A stretch of 64,000 nucleotides of DNA from positions 62,001 through 126,000 of the forward strand of contig NSIM01000002.1 of NCBI GenBank assembly GCA_002737705.1. The letters run 5' to 3'. Positions 17,294-25,907 of the stretch are shown one piece after another. This DNA is from Flavobacteriales bacterium (GTDB taxonomy: Bacteria; Bacteroidota; Bacteroidia; NS11-12g; UBA955). A program made the translations under genes and the position numbers. The first letter of the stretch is position 1, and each line of letters begins with the position of its first letter. Below the pieces are notes generated by a model. That model did not search any database. It saw nothing but the letters and a program-made list of their open reading frames with translations, and was not told the DNA's origin.

Positions 17294-17695
17294 TTATTCC
17301 AGGAACTTGTGTTTAATGTCATTTGTCGGCATTGAACAAGACTCTCTTTTGCCAAATAATTTGTATCGTGTCTTTGCAACTAAGTCGTAGGCAAAATCCC
17401 TCACTGGTCTTGGAAAAATAATAAATATATAAAACAGTTTCCAAAACCCTCCCAACTCCTTCAATACCTGAAGTACTGCCAAGGATTTTACAAAATAACA
17501 ATCACCAATTATTAAAACGATTGATGTAAAAGAATCAGTAGGCAGGTTTAGTTTTAAAAGCAAAGATTGTCCGCTTGCAGACTGCAATGAAGTAAATTTG
17601 AATTTGTCATTTTTGTCTTTTGCAATTATAAATTTAACAACTCCATCGCATAGGTTACAAACTCCATCAAAGAGTATAATATTTTCTTCTTTCAA
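17294..17695 (-). CDS. DCC family (DUF393) thiol-disulfide oxidoreductase-like protein
   Basis: A 133-aa protein with the family motif ILFDGVCNLCDGVVKFII at the N-terminus (DxxCxxC), then KFTSLQSASGQSLL and a hydrophobic LFYIFIIFPRPVRDFAYDLVAKTRY segment. DUF393 proteins are predicted thiol-disulfide oxidoreductases, probably acting near the membrane. The start is a TTG directly before KEEN; no in-frame ATG is available upstream before a TAG. The region is visibly more AT-rich than its neighbours and may be transferred DNA. Confidence 0.8.
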   Translation of the reverse strand: MKEENIILFDGVCNLCDGVVKFIIAKDKNDKFKFTSLQSASGQSLLLKLNLPTDSFTSIVLIIGDCYFVKSLAVLQVLKELGGFWKLFYIFIIFPRPVRDFAYDLVAKTRYKLFGKRESCSMPTNDIKHKFLE

Positions 17696-17864
17696 ATTGA
17701 CAATGGAATTTTGTAATAGTAGATTGTTTTGAGAAAAAATTTGAATAAGTGAGATAAAATGGTCACAGGTCTAAACCATCGAATATACAAAACAAATGTT
17801 TATTCAAAAAATCGCTGATAGACCATTTTCCCAAAGATAAAAACTATATTCGTTTTGGTAATTG

Positions 17865-18005
17865 ATGAAAATAACTGCATTTAAATATTTAACCACGTTT
17901 ATACCCGTTATCGCTGTTGGAGTTTCTTTTTTATATGCGATTTTTATGCACGAACTAATTAGAAACACTCAGAATTTCACCCATATTCGTAGTGAAATTG
18001 GGTGA
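17865..18005 (+). CDS. Short membrane-anchor ORF overlapping the umuC 3' end
   Basis: Not in the ORF track. A 46-aa frame reads MKITAFKYLTTFIPVIAV and continues GVSFLYAIFMHEL, a single membrane span typical of the beginning of a longer membrane protein. It then runs 51 bases antisense into the end of umuC and stops. TATATTCG, one base off the -7 consensus, lies 12 bases upstream. It may be the cut-off start of a gene whose remainder was replaced by the umuDC segment. It is short, so support is modest. Confidence 0.3.
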   Translation: MKITAFKYLTTFIPVIAVGVSFLYAIFMHELIRNTQNFTHIRSEIG

Positions 18006-19232
18006 TTTCATTTCTTGCCTCAACTTCCATTTTCTCGCAAATCCGCCGGATGCAATTCTCACCTTGTCCCTACCCATTTTGCCGTTGATCTGATCCATTA
18101 CATCCATTAATTTACTGTATTTATGACGGTCTGTCCGACTGTCAAACAAGACCTGTTGAATCTGATTTTCTGATACAATTTCACTTACAATAACACCAGC
18201 TTTTTTGTAATTATACCCCTCCTTAAATACGCTTTTCAATGCAACTAAGGCGTATCTAATCAATTCTGTTGTATCATTTGTTGCAGGTGTCAATGCAATA
18301 GAAATAGATCCATAATACTGCGGATCATTGGCTCTAAAGGAATTTGTATGCATGAAAATTGTGAGCTGTGCCGCACATGATTTTTGTCTTCTCAATTTCT
18401 CGGCACAACGACTTACGTGGGTGGCAACAGCCTCAGAAATGGGTCCATACTCTTGCAGTTTGGTACCAAAAGAACGAGAAGTACATATTTGTTTTTTCGA
18501 GGATGGATATTCTTCTAGTGCTATACAAGCAATTTCATTGAGTTCTTTCAACATTCTAAGTCCAATGACACCCATCTTAGCACCTATCCATGATTTATCG
18601 GCATTGGCCAATTCCCAGGCAGTCGTTATATTATTGGCCAACATCCATTTGCCCAATTTTCTCCCAATTCCCCAAACATCACCAACTTCCATCCACTTCA
18701 GCACAAGTTCCCTTTTGGCCTCAGTATCTATTACAAATACCCCGTTGGCAGCATTTTTCTTGGCGTACTTATTGGCAGCCTTGGCAAGGGTTTTAGTGCT
18801 TGCAACACCCACACAGGTAGGAATACCAATATTCTGTTTTACCGTTTCACGCATATCCTGGGCATAGGATTCTAGATTTCCAAATCCCGTGAGATCAATA
18901 AAACTTTCATCGATACTATAAACCTCAATACGTGGACTAAAGGTACCCAATGTTGCCATTACCCTTGAAGAAATATCACCGTATAGCGCATAATTCGAAG
19001 AAAATACACGCACTTGGTGTGTTTCGATTAGTTCCTTAATTTCAAATGCGATCGCACCCATTTTAATTCCCAATGCTTTTGCTTCATTGCTTCTTGCAAT
19101 AACACATCCGTCATTATTGCTTAATACAACAATGGGCAGTCCCTCCAACTTTGGCTGAAACAATCGTTCACACGACGCGTAAAAGTTATTACAATCTACG
19201 AGGGCGAACACAATGTATTTTTCTGGTTTCAA
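17955..19232 (-). CDS. umuC: Y-family DNA polymerase V catalytic subunit
   Basis: A 425-aa UmuC of normal length. Catalytic motifs are intact: FALVDCNNFYASCERLF (first metal-binding Asp), VVLSNNDGCVIARSNEAK and VYSIDESFIDLTG (the acidic pair of the palm). Little-finger and C-terminal UmuC regions follow. With processed UmuD it forms the error-prone translesion polymerase induced after DNA damage. The ATG at 19232 overlaps the umuD end by 44 bases; a GTG seven codons later (VFALVDC) is an alternative closer to the usual start. It is co-transcribed with umuD and the SPFH gene. No LexA-type palindrome was recognised. Confidence 0.95.
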   Translation of the reverse strand: MKPEKYIVFALVDCNNFYASCERLFQPKLEGLPIVVLSNNDGCVIARSNEAKALGIKMGAIAFEIKELIETHQVRVFSSNYALYGDISSRVMATLGTFSPRIEVYSIDESFIDLTGFGNLESYAQDMRETVKQNIGIPTCVGVASTKTLAKAANKYAKKNAANGVFVIDTEAKRELVLKWMEVGDVWGIGRKLGKWMLANNITTAWELANADKSWIGAKMGVIGLRMLKELNEIACIALEEYPSSKKQICTSRSFGTKLQEYGPISEAVATHVSRCAEKLRRQKSCAAQLTIFMHTNSFRANDPQYYGSISIALTPATNDTTELIRYALVALKSVFKEGYNYKKAGVIVSEIVSENQIQQVLFDSRTDRHKYSKLMDVMDQINGKMGRDKVRIASGGFARKWKLRQEMKSPNFTTNMGEILSVSN

Positions 19233-19722
19233 TAATTACGAAGGTCACTACCCCAAAGACCGAGAATGTCATTCCGTCTGTAATCGGAATGGGCTTGTAT
19301 TTTTCATTCGCAGGGTATAGTGTTATTGTATTTTGCTCAGCATGGTAATACTTTACAGTAAACTCTCCATTTACAATAGCCAATACAATATCATTATTTT
19401 GAGGTCTCAGCGATTTGTCTATAATCAATTTGGCTGGATCGGAAATAAAGGCATCTTTCATCGAGTCTCCCGTTACCTCAATGGTAAACGTAGAAGCAGG
19501 ATGTTTTATCATCAGCCTCTTTAAATCAATCTCTTCTTCAAGATAATCATCGGCAGGCGATGGGAATCCTGCTTTTACAACGGCGTTGTTGATAAACGGA
19601 ATTTCTAAGGGTTGAGACACATCTTTAATGGAAAAAAGACGAATTGTGTCGTTGTCTCCAATAATACCACGCTGCTTGCCAAATTTGGTATCTGGACTGC
19701 TCTCCCACTGCGTCTCTTGCAC
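19189..19722 (-). CDS. umuD: UmuD translesion accessory protein (S24 peptidase fold)
   Basis: A 177-aa UmuD with an intact self-cleavage system: cleavage dipeptide in VKAGFPSPADDY (Ala51-Gly52), nucleophile Ser87 in EVTGDSMKD and general base Lys124 in GEFTVKYY. RecA-ssDNA stimulates cleavage to UmuD', which activates UmuC. The N-terminal ~40 residues before the cleavage site are longer than in Escherichia coli. The start is a GTG whose G is also the last base of the SPFH TAG stop, so translation is coupled to the upstream gene. Confidence 0.92.
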   Translation of the reverse strand: MQETQWESSPDTKFGKQRGIIGDNDTIRLFSIKDVSQPLEIPFINNAVVKAGFPSPADDYLEEEIDLKRLMIKHPASTFTIEVTGDSMKDAFISDPAKLIIDKSLRPQNNDIVLAIVNGEFTVKYYHAEQNTITLYPANEKYKPIPITDGMTFSVFGVVTFVIIETRKIHCVRPRRL

Positions 19723-20654
19723 TATTTCTTACCCCCTTTATTCGCTTCTATTTGGTTCATGGCCATCATCTCTTTAAGGGTTTTATTCATCCCGTCGGTA
19801 GATCCGTCTAAGAAAATAACATTGCCCTTGCCGTCAGCAGCAAAGTTTTTGATCGCCTCGGTCCACATGCTAAACAATAAAAAAGACGCATCTAAATCGG
19901 CCGATTTCATTTCCAAAACTGCATCGCTCATCCCTTTGGCTACTTCTTTGCGAAAAAGCGCAATCCCCTGTCCACGCATTTGGGCGGCAATGCGCTCGGC
20001 CTCGGCCGAAATTTTTATGGAATTGCCTTCAGCCTCAGCGGCTTTGGTTTTGGTAATCAACAATGCCTGTCCTTCATTGGTCGCCGCCGCCATCAAATTA
20101 GAGGATGCCACAACCTGTGCCATAGATTTGGTAATCACCTCGTCAAACGTAATGTCGTTCAACTGTAAGTCGATAAGGTGGTATCCCCAAGATTCTAAAA
20201 CAGAATCGATTCCCTCTTTCACAGACTCGACAATTTCTTTTCTGAGTGCCAAAATTTCGGCCTGTTTTTTCGTGGCTACAAAACCCCGAATAGAACCTTC
20301 GATGGTACGTATCAGCGCGGTCATGAAATCGCGGTCATTTACAAATTTAAATGCCACATTTTTAATGGTATCTTCTTTGTTGTCAAACACAGAATAAAGC
20401 AACATCGCCTTGAAATAGACATTTGCTTGGTCTTGTGTAATGGCTTGAAAATCGAGTTCAATACTTCTATTTTGAACCGATATTTTTCGGTAAATTACCT
20501 CTAAAAAAGGAACGCGAAAATTTAATCCCGGATTGAGAATGCGGCTGTATTTACCAAACATAGTAATCACTGCAACAGACCCTTGTTGAATTGTAACGAT
20601 CGATGACACAACTGTCAATAGTATCGCAGAGTATAGAAAATAAGATAGTATCAT
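19722..20654 (-). CDS. SPFH/band 7 domain membrane protein
   Basis: A 310-aa stomatin/HflC-like protein: an N-terminal membrane anchor (SYFLYSAILLTVVSSIVTI), an SPFH domain (QQGSVAVITMFGKYSRILNPGLNFRVPF), and a long charged alanine-rich helix with TKTKAAEAEGNSIKISAEAE typical of band 7 coiled coils. Such proteins form large oligomeric membrane rings or microdomains and often regulate proteases. It is the first gene of an operon with umuD and umuC, overlapping umuD by one base. An exact -7 box (TAAATTTG) lies 7 bases before the ATG. Confidence 0.9.
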   Translation of the reverse strand: MILSYFLYSAILLTVVSSIVTIQQGSVAVITMFGKYSRILNPGLNFRVPFLEVIYRKISVQNRSIELDFQAITQDQANVYFKAMLLYSVFDNKEDTIKNVAFKFVNDRDFMTALIRTIEGSIRGFVATKKQAEILALRKEIVESVKEGIDSVLESWGYHLIDLQLNDITFDEVITKSMAQVVASSNLMAAATNEGQALLITKTKAAEAEGNSIKISAEAERIAAQMRGQGIALFRKEVAKGMSDAVLEMKSADLDASFLLFSMWTEAIKNFAADGKGNVIFLDGSTDGMNKTLKEMMAMNQIEANKGGKK

Positions 20655-20661
20655 AGTGAAT

Positions 20662-20669
20662 CAAATTTA
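20662..20669 (-). promoter_or_regulatory. -7 box TAAATTTG for SPFH-umuDC operon
   Basis: Exact TAnnTTTG 7 bases before the SPFH start on the minus strand. A TTG occurs 15 bases upstream, slightly short of the usual spacing. Confidence 0.5.
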
Positions 20670-20794
20670 GTCAAAAATTCTCGCCAATTGCTCTGAAGCG
20701 AAAAAATTTACCAAATTAAAAAGGTGGACTATCTGGCATGGAGGAAGTCGCAAAAAATCGATACTACACGGATGGCAGATGATGTGCAAATTAG

Positions 20795-21052
20795 AAAAAC
20801 CGCATCGGATGCCGGTATGTTGCTGTTTCGATTTTACATCGGCCGATTATTACATCACATCACAGATTTTCATCGGCCCGTTCCAAAAGAATCATACAGC
20901 CTTTCTTCACGCCAGATACCAAGTGGAAATTTCAATTTATCAATCACAAGTACGAGCACCATTACTTTCAAGGAATCGGACAAGCACCATTGCATCTTTT
21001 GGTTGAATTGTCCCCTGTAGAATTCGATCCGTGGGTAAAAACCTGTGAATGA
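20795..21052 (+). pseudogene. Probable decayed gene fragment upstream of trehalase
   Basis: In the 455-bp gap 20655-21109, the third plus frame has a protein-like stretch at its end: QPFFTPDTKWKFQFINHKYE, then HHYFQGIGQAPLHLLVELSP and EFDPWVKTCE before TGA. Upstream, protein-like segments appear in another frame (CFDFTSADYYITSQIFIGPF), suggesting a frameshift. No start or complete domain is present and I cannot name the family. Confidence 0.35.
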
Positions 21053-21097
21053 CCTATACCATCACTTCTTCGTTACCCAATCAAGGATTAAGACACC

Positions 21098-21105
21098 TAT
21101 TTTTG
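21098..21105 (+). promoter_or_regulatory. -7 box TATTTTTG, 4 bases from trehalase start
   Basis: Exact TAnnTTTG followed by TTGT and ATG; initiation is predicted on or next to the start codon. Confidence 0.55.
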
Positions 21106-21109
21106 TTGT

Positions 21110-22903
21110 ATGTGTCAGCGTAACAGATACCAAACGAAAAGACTAAAATACAAGCTGCGTAATCTCCTTGCACTGTGCTGTTCAATGGTATCTACCGTAT
21201 ATTTTTATGCAGTTCCCAACGAAATAGCGGCCGAGAATCAATCTGGTTGTAAACCCATCAATAAGGTTGTATTCATCACAGATGCCGACAACTCGTTGCC
21301 AAATCCACTCTCAACCCCAGCTGAAGAATACACATACGATTCGGATGGCATTAACGACTCCCCTTCACGCACAACAAAGGAATCGGCCATTGGGCATTAT
21401 AACACATACTGGCGAAAAACATTGCGCTTTTTACCCCTTGATTCTGCCGACTATATTGGCCTACCCTACCCCTATACAACACCAACCCTCAGGGGAAACA
21501 CCCTGTTTGCTGAGATGTATTATTGGGATAGCTATTTTATCAATCTAGGACTGCTCGCATCTGCCGATTCTTCACAGTTACTACAAGCGATAAACAATTG
21601 TAACAACCTCATTTACCTGGCAAATCGATTTGGATTTGTTCCCAATGCAAACCGGTTTTCGATGTGCAACCGATCTCAACCACCTTTATTGTCGGGCATG
21701 GTGATGGATATTTTTTGTCGCACCAAGGATACCAGTTGGCTTCGGTCTGCATTGGATGCGGTAGCAAAAGAACATCACTGGTGGATGCAAAACCGATTCA
21801 CGTCAATGCTACCAATTCGGTTTTCTCCAATCACGCGTCCACACAAACCGGTCGGTCAAGACGTTCATTTGATGATTGATGACACGGTTCTTGCTAAGCA
21901 TGAAGAAAACGAATACATCGCTGGAGATTTGAGTGACACCAACCCAATAAAAGAAACAACCCCAACTGATCGGATATTGAAAGCAGCCTTGTCCCTAAAA
22001 TATGGCTTAAATCATTACGGACAAAATGCAGATGAAATTTATCTGCAACGATTTTCTCGTTTTTTGAAGCAGCGGTTGGGAACTGAATTTGACAGTCTAT
22101 TAGAACGAGAAGCCAAAGACAGTGTTTTCGAAACCCAGCGAGAAAGACAAAGCAAAGGACAAATATTGTGCAAACACATGTTGGCCGAGGCAGAAAGTGG
22201 GTGGGACTTTACCCCCCGCTTTGATGCACGCTGTGAAAGCATTGCCGCACTAGACCTAAACTGCCTTTTATACATGGGCGAATTAACCCTCGCAAGAGGC
22301 TATGCAATTCTCGGCGAAAAACACATTTCTAAGGCCTGGGAAAAAACTGCTCTCCAGCGAAAAAAAACAATGCATAAAACCCTTTACGACAAATCCACAG
22401 GATTGTATTGGGATTTTGACTTGGCAAACAATAAAAAAACTTTCGTTCCGGGTGCTGCGCAATTCATGCCCTATTTTACTGGACTGGCCAAACAAGACCG
22501 AAAATCAACATTGGCACTCTTGTTTTTGTGTGATACATTAATTACTGGGTTCGGGGTAATACCTTGCCTTCCTGTTTCGAACCGAGTTCTATGGAAAACA
22601 CAGTGGAATAGTCCCAATGCTTGGCCTTGTTTAACCCACTTTGCAGCAGCGGGTATCTATAATTACAGCCATCACTCCAACCCAATGTTGAAAATCCGTC
22701 CAAAAACCACACGATTATTCTACTCAATACGCCAAACCTTGCTTGAATCTTTTTTGGGAAGTGTCGAAAAACAATACAATCAAAACGGCAAATTTTGGGA
22801 AAAATACAACCTGTACTCTGGCAATTTGAATGTGCAGAATGAGTATGAAATGCCTGAATTTATGGGCTGGACAGCTGGACTTTACATGTATTACAAACGG
22901 TAA
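21110..22903 (+). CDS. treA: Family GH37 trehalase
   Basis: A 597-aa glycoside hydrolase of the trehalase family, hydrolysing trehalose to two glucoses. The first signature is RGNTLFAEMYYWDSYFI (around residue 130), the catalytic Asp is in AESGWDFTPRFDARCES, and the catalytic Glu is in FWEKYNLYSGN near the C-terminus, followed by PEFMGWTAGLYMYYKR. The second signature, normally QWDxPxGWxP, reads QWNSPNAWPC, a conservative Asp to Asn change. The N-terminus (RNLLALCCSMVSTVYFYAV) could be an export signal or anchor. It is monocistronic. The symbol reflects family only; periplasmic location is inferred. Confidence 0.85.
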   Translation: MCQRNRYQTKRLKYKLRNLLALCCSMVSTVYFYAVPNEIAAENQSGCKPINKVVFITDADNSLPNPLSTPAEEYTYDSDGINDSPSRTTKESAIGHYNTYWRKTLRFLPLDSADYIGLPYPYTTPTLRGNTLFAEMYYWDSYFINLGLLASADSSQLLQAINNCNNLIYLANRFGFVPNANRFSMCNRSQPPLLSGMVMDIFCRTKDTSWLRSALDAVAKEHHWWMQNRFTSMLPIRFSPITRPHKPVGQDVHLMIDDTVLAKHEENEYIAGDLSDTNPIKETTPTDRILKAALSLKYGLNHYGQNADEIYLQRFSRFLKQRLGTEFDSLLEREAKDSVFETQRERQSKGQILCKHMLAEAESGWDFTPRFDARCESIAALDLNCLLYMGELTLARGYAILGEKHISKAWEKTALQRKKTMHKTLYDKSTGLYWDFDLANNKKTFVPGAAQFMPYFTGLAKQDRKSTLALLFLCDTLITGFGVIPCLPVSNRVLWKTQWNSPNAWPCLTHFAAAGIYNYSHHSNPMLKIRPKTTRLFYSIRQTLLESFLGSVEKQYNQNGKFWEKYNLYSGNLNVQNEYEMPEFMGWTAGLYMYYKR

Positions 22904-23021
22904 TTTTATACGTTCTCGGTATTTATAGAACTCTTTGGTCTTGTATTCTTCTTGGTTTTGGCTGGTGGAAGTGCTATTTTGTTACAGTACGTGGCACATT
23001 TACCCATGGCAAGTATCCCTG

Positions 23022-23084
23022 GGTGGCAAGTTCCTCCTTGGGTATGATGTGGCATTGGATGCGGATGAGGTGGCAAGTTCCTCC
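23022..23084. repeat. 16-bp direct repeat pair
   Basis: GGTGGCAAGTTCCTCC occurs at 23022-23037 and 23069-23084 with a 47-base period, non-tandem. A weaker third relative (ATGGCAAGTATCCCTG) lies just upstream at about 23006. Confidence 0.7.
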
Positions 23085-23385
23085 ACGGTACATCGTTCTG
23101 GGTAAGGAGTTAGGCGGTGGACCGAATTTCCGTTGAGATCCACTTTCATTTGGTGGGCGTAACGGCTCATCACCATATCGTAAACGCGGGCGAAAGCAGT
23201 GGCCTGTATGCATACCCCAGCTAAGATTGCAAACTGCTGCCCTGAATCTTTGGAAAATTCGATTGATAATGCGACCAACAACATTCGGGGAAACTACAAA
23301 CCGATTCAATTCCGTTTTGCACATTTTTACTATCCTGGCTTCATTAAGTTTAATGATAGGCTGTGTTGCTCCGTATGCAAAGTCC

Positions 23386-23393
23386 TATTTTCG
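23386..23393 (+). promoter_or_regulatory. -7-like box TATTTTCG, 4 bases from start
   Basis: One substitution from TAnnTTTG, then CAGT and ATG, identical over 15 bases to the trpS start region. Confidence 0.45.
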
Positions 23394-23397
23394 CAGT

Positions 23398-24141
23398 ATG
23401 ATTCAAGGGAAAAAAGTGGTGGTTGTATTGCCAGCCTATAATGCGGCACTTACCCTAGAACAAACCTATCGTGAGATTCCATTTGACATTGTAGACGATG
23501 TAGTACTGGTAGATGATGCAGGAAACGATGAAACCCTAGTGCTTGGAAAACGATTGGGAATACAGCATTTGATCCGGCATGAAAAAAATTTAGGGTATGG
23601 CGGAAATCAAAAAACCTGCTACCGCAAAGCCTTAGAATTGGGGGCAGACATCATAATCATGTTGCACCCCGATTACCAATATACTCCCAAATTGATTCCG
23701 GCGATGGCCCATCTTTTGGCTAGCGATATCTACCGTGTAGTTGTGGGGTCTCGTATTTTGGGAAAAGGGGCCATTGCAGGAGGCATGCCCTGGATCAAAT
23801 ACCTCTCCAACAGAATTCTCACCTTGATTCAAAACATCCTGATGAATCAAAAATTGTCAGAATACCATAGTGGTTACAGGGCTTTTTCTCGTGAAGTTTT
23901 AGAGAACACACCGTGGGAAAAAAATTCCGACAATTTCTTATTCGACAACCAAATAATTGCCCAGTGTGTACATGCCAACTTTATGATTGGAGAAATTAGC
24001 TGCCCTACAAAGTATTTCCCAGGTGCGAGTTCAATAAATCTTAAAGATAGTGCCGTCTACGGATTGGGGTGCATCTGGGTATCAATTCGATACCGCTTGC
24101 ACCGCTGGGGCATATTCAATTACTCCTTGCTCAAGCCATAA
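23398..24141 (+). CDS. Family 2 glycosyltransferase
   Basis: A 247-aa GT-A enzyme from MIQGKKVVVVLPAYN; the ORF-track start lies 57 codons upstream in unrelated sequence. Motifs are VVVVLPAYNAALTLEQT, VVLVDDAGNDET, GYGGNQKTCYRKALE and MLHPDYQYTPKLIP, where the metal-binding acidic motif is HPDYQY rather than DxD, as in a known Bacteroidetes/Chloroflexi subgroup. There is no C-terminal membrane span, so it is probably cytoplasmic or peripheral. Donor and acceptor are unknown. It is flanked by loose intergenic DNA and is probably a single-gene unit. Confidence 0.85.
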   Translation: MIQGKKVVVVLPAYNAALTLEQTYREIPFDIVDDVVLVDDAGNDETLVLGKRLGIQHLIRHEKNLGYGGNQKTCYRKALELGADIIIMLHPDYQYTPKLIPAMAHLLASDIYRVVVGSRILGKGAIAGGMPWIKYLSNRILTLIQNILMNQKLSEYHSGYRAFSREVLENTPWEKNSDNFLFDNQIIAQCVHANFMIGEISCPTKYFPGASSINLKDSAVYGLGCIWVSIRYRLHRWGIFNYSLLKP

Positions 24142-24432
24142 CCATTGATTTCTGAGTTGCATTTCCAGTGAAGGATCCTCTTCGTGGAGTGGTATCTGCC
24201 GTGCCAAATACTCCCCCAGAACAACCATTCACAACAATTGTGCAGACATTGTATTGACGGTGGTTTTGCCAGTACTAAAAAAAGTTGCAAAAATCGGATA
24301 AAACTAAGACTTTGGCCGCTGGTTTTTGGCCGCAGGGTTTTTTGGTGTGAAATGGGGCAACACCACCATGAGCGCTACCGCCGCGGCACCTAAAAAAGGG
24401 TGTCCATGCCCCCCGTTCCGACGCTGGAAATA
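24142..24432. other. 291-bp intergenic with GC-rich island
   Basis: Positions about 24300-24430 are markedly GC-rich for this genome (for example GCTACCGCCGCGGCACC) and contain repeated GGCCGC. On the minus strand a frame reads HPFLGAAAVALMVVLPHFTP then KNPAAKNQRPKS and a stop, without a start codon. The stretch resembles an inserted dispersed repeat or a tiny unannotated peptide more than a normal spacer. No further copy is visible in this window. Confidence 0.4.
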
Positions 24433-25848
24433 TTATATTTTCTGCAATTTGCTTTGGCAAATAAAATCGGTTTTTGGCACTATGGTTTTGGCGATTTCGC
24501 CAAAACCGCCCTCGATTTCCTTGAAATGATGGATGCCCCTGGATTTCAAAATAGACGCGGCAATCATGCTGCGATAGCCCCCAGCACAATGCATAAAAAA
24601 TGCCTGTTGGGGATCCATTCCCACAAACCAGTCATTGATAAAGTCTAGTGGTTTATTATAGGCGTCTTCAACATGCTCACCCCGGTATTCATTCTCTTTT
24701 CGGACATCGATAACCACGCTTTCTCCGATTGCTAATTCAGAAGCAAACTGGCTGGCGGTAATGCGGTTTACACTATCTATTTCTTTCTCAGCCGATATCC
24801 ACGTATCAATTCCCCCCTTTAAGTAGCCCAAGACACCATCAAATCCAACCCGCGAAAGGCGGGTTATTGTTTCAACCTCTCGGCCTGGTGCAGTAACCAA
24901 CAAAATGGGCCTTTCACTATCCGCAATGACCAATCCCACCCAAGGCGCAAATTGTCCATCAATACCAATATTAATACTTCTGGGAATAAATCCCTTGGCA
25001 AACTCCCCAGGTGAGCGGGTGTCAAGAATGACTGCTTCGGTTCCTTCAGCCTTTATTTCAAACTCTTCCACCCCCAAAGACCGCAATGCTTTACGCATCA
25101 CTTCGTCCATAGAATTATACCCCTTTTTATTCATGGATACATTCATAGGAAAATAGGCCGGTGCAGGCATTAATCCATCCAATACCGCTTCGACAAAGGC
25201 TTCCTTAGTGGGTTGATTTAAGGCATAATTCATTTCTTTTTGATGTCCTAGACTATCCATCGTCTCCTTCATCATGTTTTTGCCACAAGAACTACCTGCG
25301 CCGTGGGCTGGGTAAACCATTACCGAATTGGGCAAAGGCATAATCTTGTTCAACAAAGAATCGTATAAAATACCCGCCAATTCCTCTTGGCTTGTATCGA
25401 TGGCTTTCTGTGCCAAGTCTGGTCGGCCGACATCTCCCAAGAATAGGGTGTCCCCAGAAAAGAGACTGTGGGGATTCCCCTGCTCATCAATCAATAAATA
25501 GCAGCTACTTTCCATTGTATGGCCTGGAGTATGCAAAACCTTTATGCGAATTTTACCCACCAAAAACTCCTGATCGTCTTTGGCAACAATACAGGGAAAC
25601 GAGGGATTCGCCAATGGGCCAAAAACAATCGGAGCCTGTGTTTTGGCACTTAGATCTAAATGACCACTCACGAAATCTGCATGGAAATGTGTTTCAAAAA
25701 TATATTTAAGGGTTACGCCATCTCGAGACAATCGATCTAAATACGGCTGCACCTCTCGCAATGGGTCTATGATTATTCCTTCGCCACCACTGTGAATATA
25801 ATAAGCGCCCTGCGCCAAACATCCGGTATAAATTTGTTCTATATGCAT
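24433..25848 (-). CDS. MBL-fold hydrolase fused to two rhodanese domains
   Basis: A 471-aa fusion. Residues 1-220 are a metallo-beta-lactamase domain of the persulfide dioxygenase type (ETHE1-like), with the metal motif THFHADFVSGH, HTPGHTMESSCYLL and FSGDTLFLGDVGRPD. Two rhodanese domains follow. The first (LDTRSPGEFAKGFIPRSINI) has LLVTAPGREVE where the active-site loop should be, so it lacks the cysteine. The second is intact (VIDVRKENEY and FMHCAGGYRS with the active Cys). It probably oxidises glutathione persulfide and transfers sulfane sulfur in the cytoplasm. Confidence 0.9.
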   Translation of the reverse strand: MHIEQIYTGCLAQGAYYIHSGGEGIIIDPLREVQPYLDRLSRDGVTLKYIFETHFHADFVSGHLDLSAKTQAPIVFGPLANPSFPCIVAKDDQEFLVGKIRIKVLHTPGHTMESSCYLLIDEQGNPHSLFSGDTLFLGDVGRPDLAQKAIDTSQEELAGILYDSLLNKIMPLPNSVMVYPAHGAGSSCGKNMMKETMDSLGHQKEMNYALNQPTKEAFVEAVLDGLMPAPAYFPMNVSMNKKGYNSMDEVMRKALRSLGVEEFEIKAEGTEAVILDTRSPGEFAKGFIPRSINIGIDGQFAPWVGLVIADSERPILLVTAPGREVETITRLSRVGFDGVLGYLKGGIDTWISAEKEIDSVNRITASQFASELAIGESVVIDVRKENEYRGEHVEDAYNKPLDFINDWFVGMDPQQAFFMHCAGGYRSMIAASILKSRGIHHFKEIEGGFGEIAKTIVPKTDFICQSKLQKI

Positions 25849-25907
25849 CGGCTGATATACTTTTTTCTTTAGGGGTGATTACAATGATTCAAATATCGCT
25901 AAATCTT

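Larger units (their letters stand above)
22904..23397. other. 494-bp intergenic region with direct repeats and possible gene remnant
   Basis: Two identical 16-base copies of GGTGGCAAGTTCCTCC lie at 23022-23037 and 23069-23084. On the minus strand, 23000-23284 is open for 94 codons; its first half (FAILAGVCIQATAFARVYDM, DLNGNSVHRLTPYPE) looks protein-like, while its end is the repeat region and looks random. It may be a decayed gene. I recognise no family. The promoter of the following glycosyltransferase is at the right end. Confidence 0.35.

Noticed and set aside
24275-24589. 104-aa minus-strand ORF over the end of the MBL-rhodanese gene
   Set aside because: Out of frame with the real gene over most of its length and only reflects the GC-rich island.
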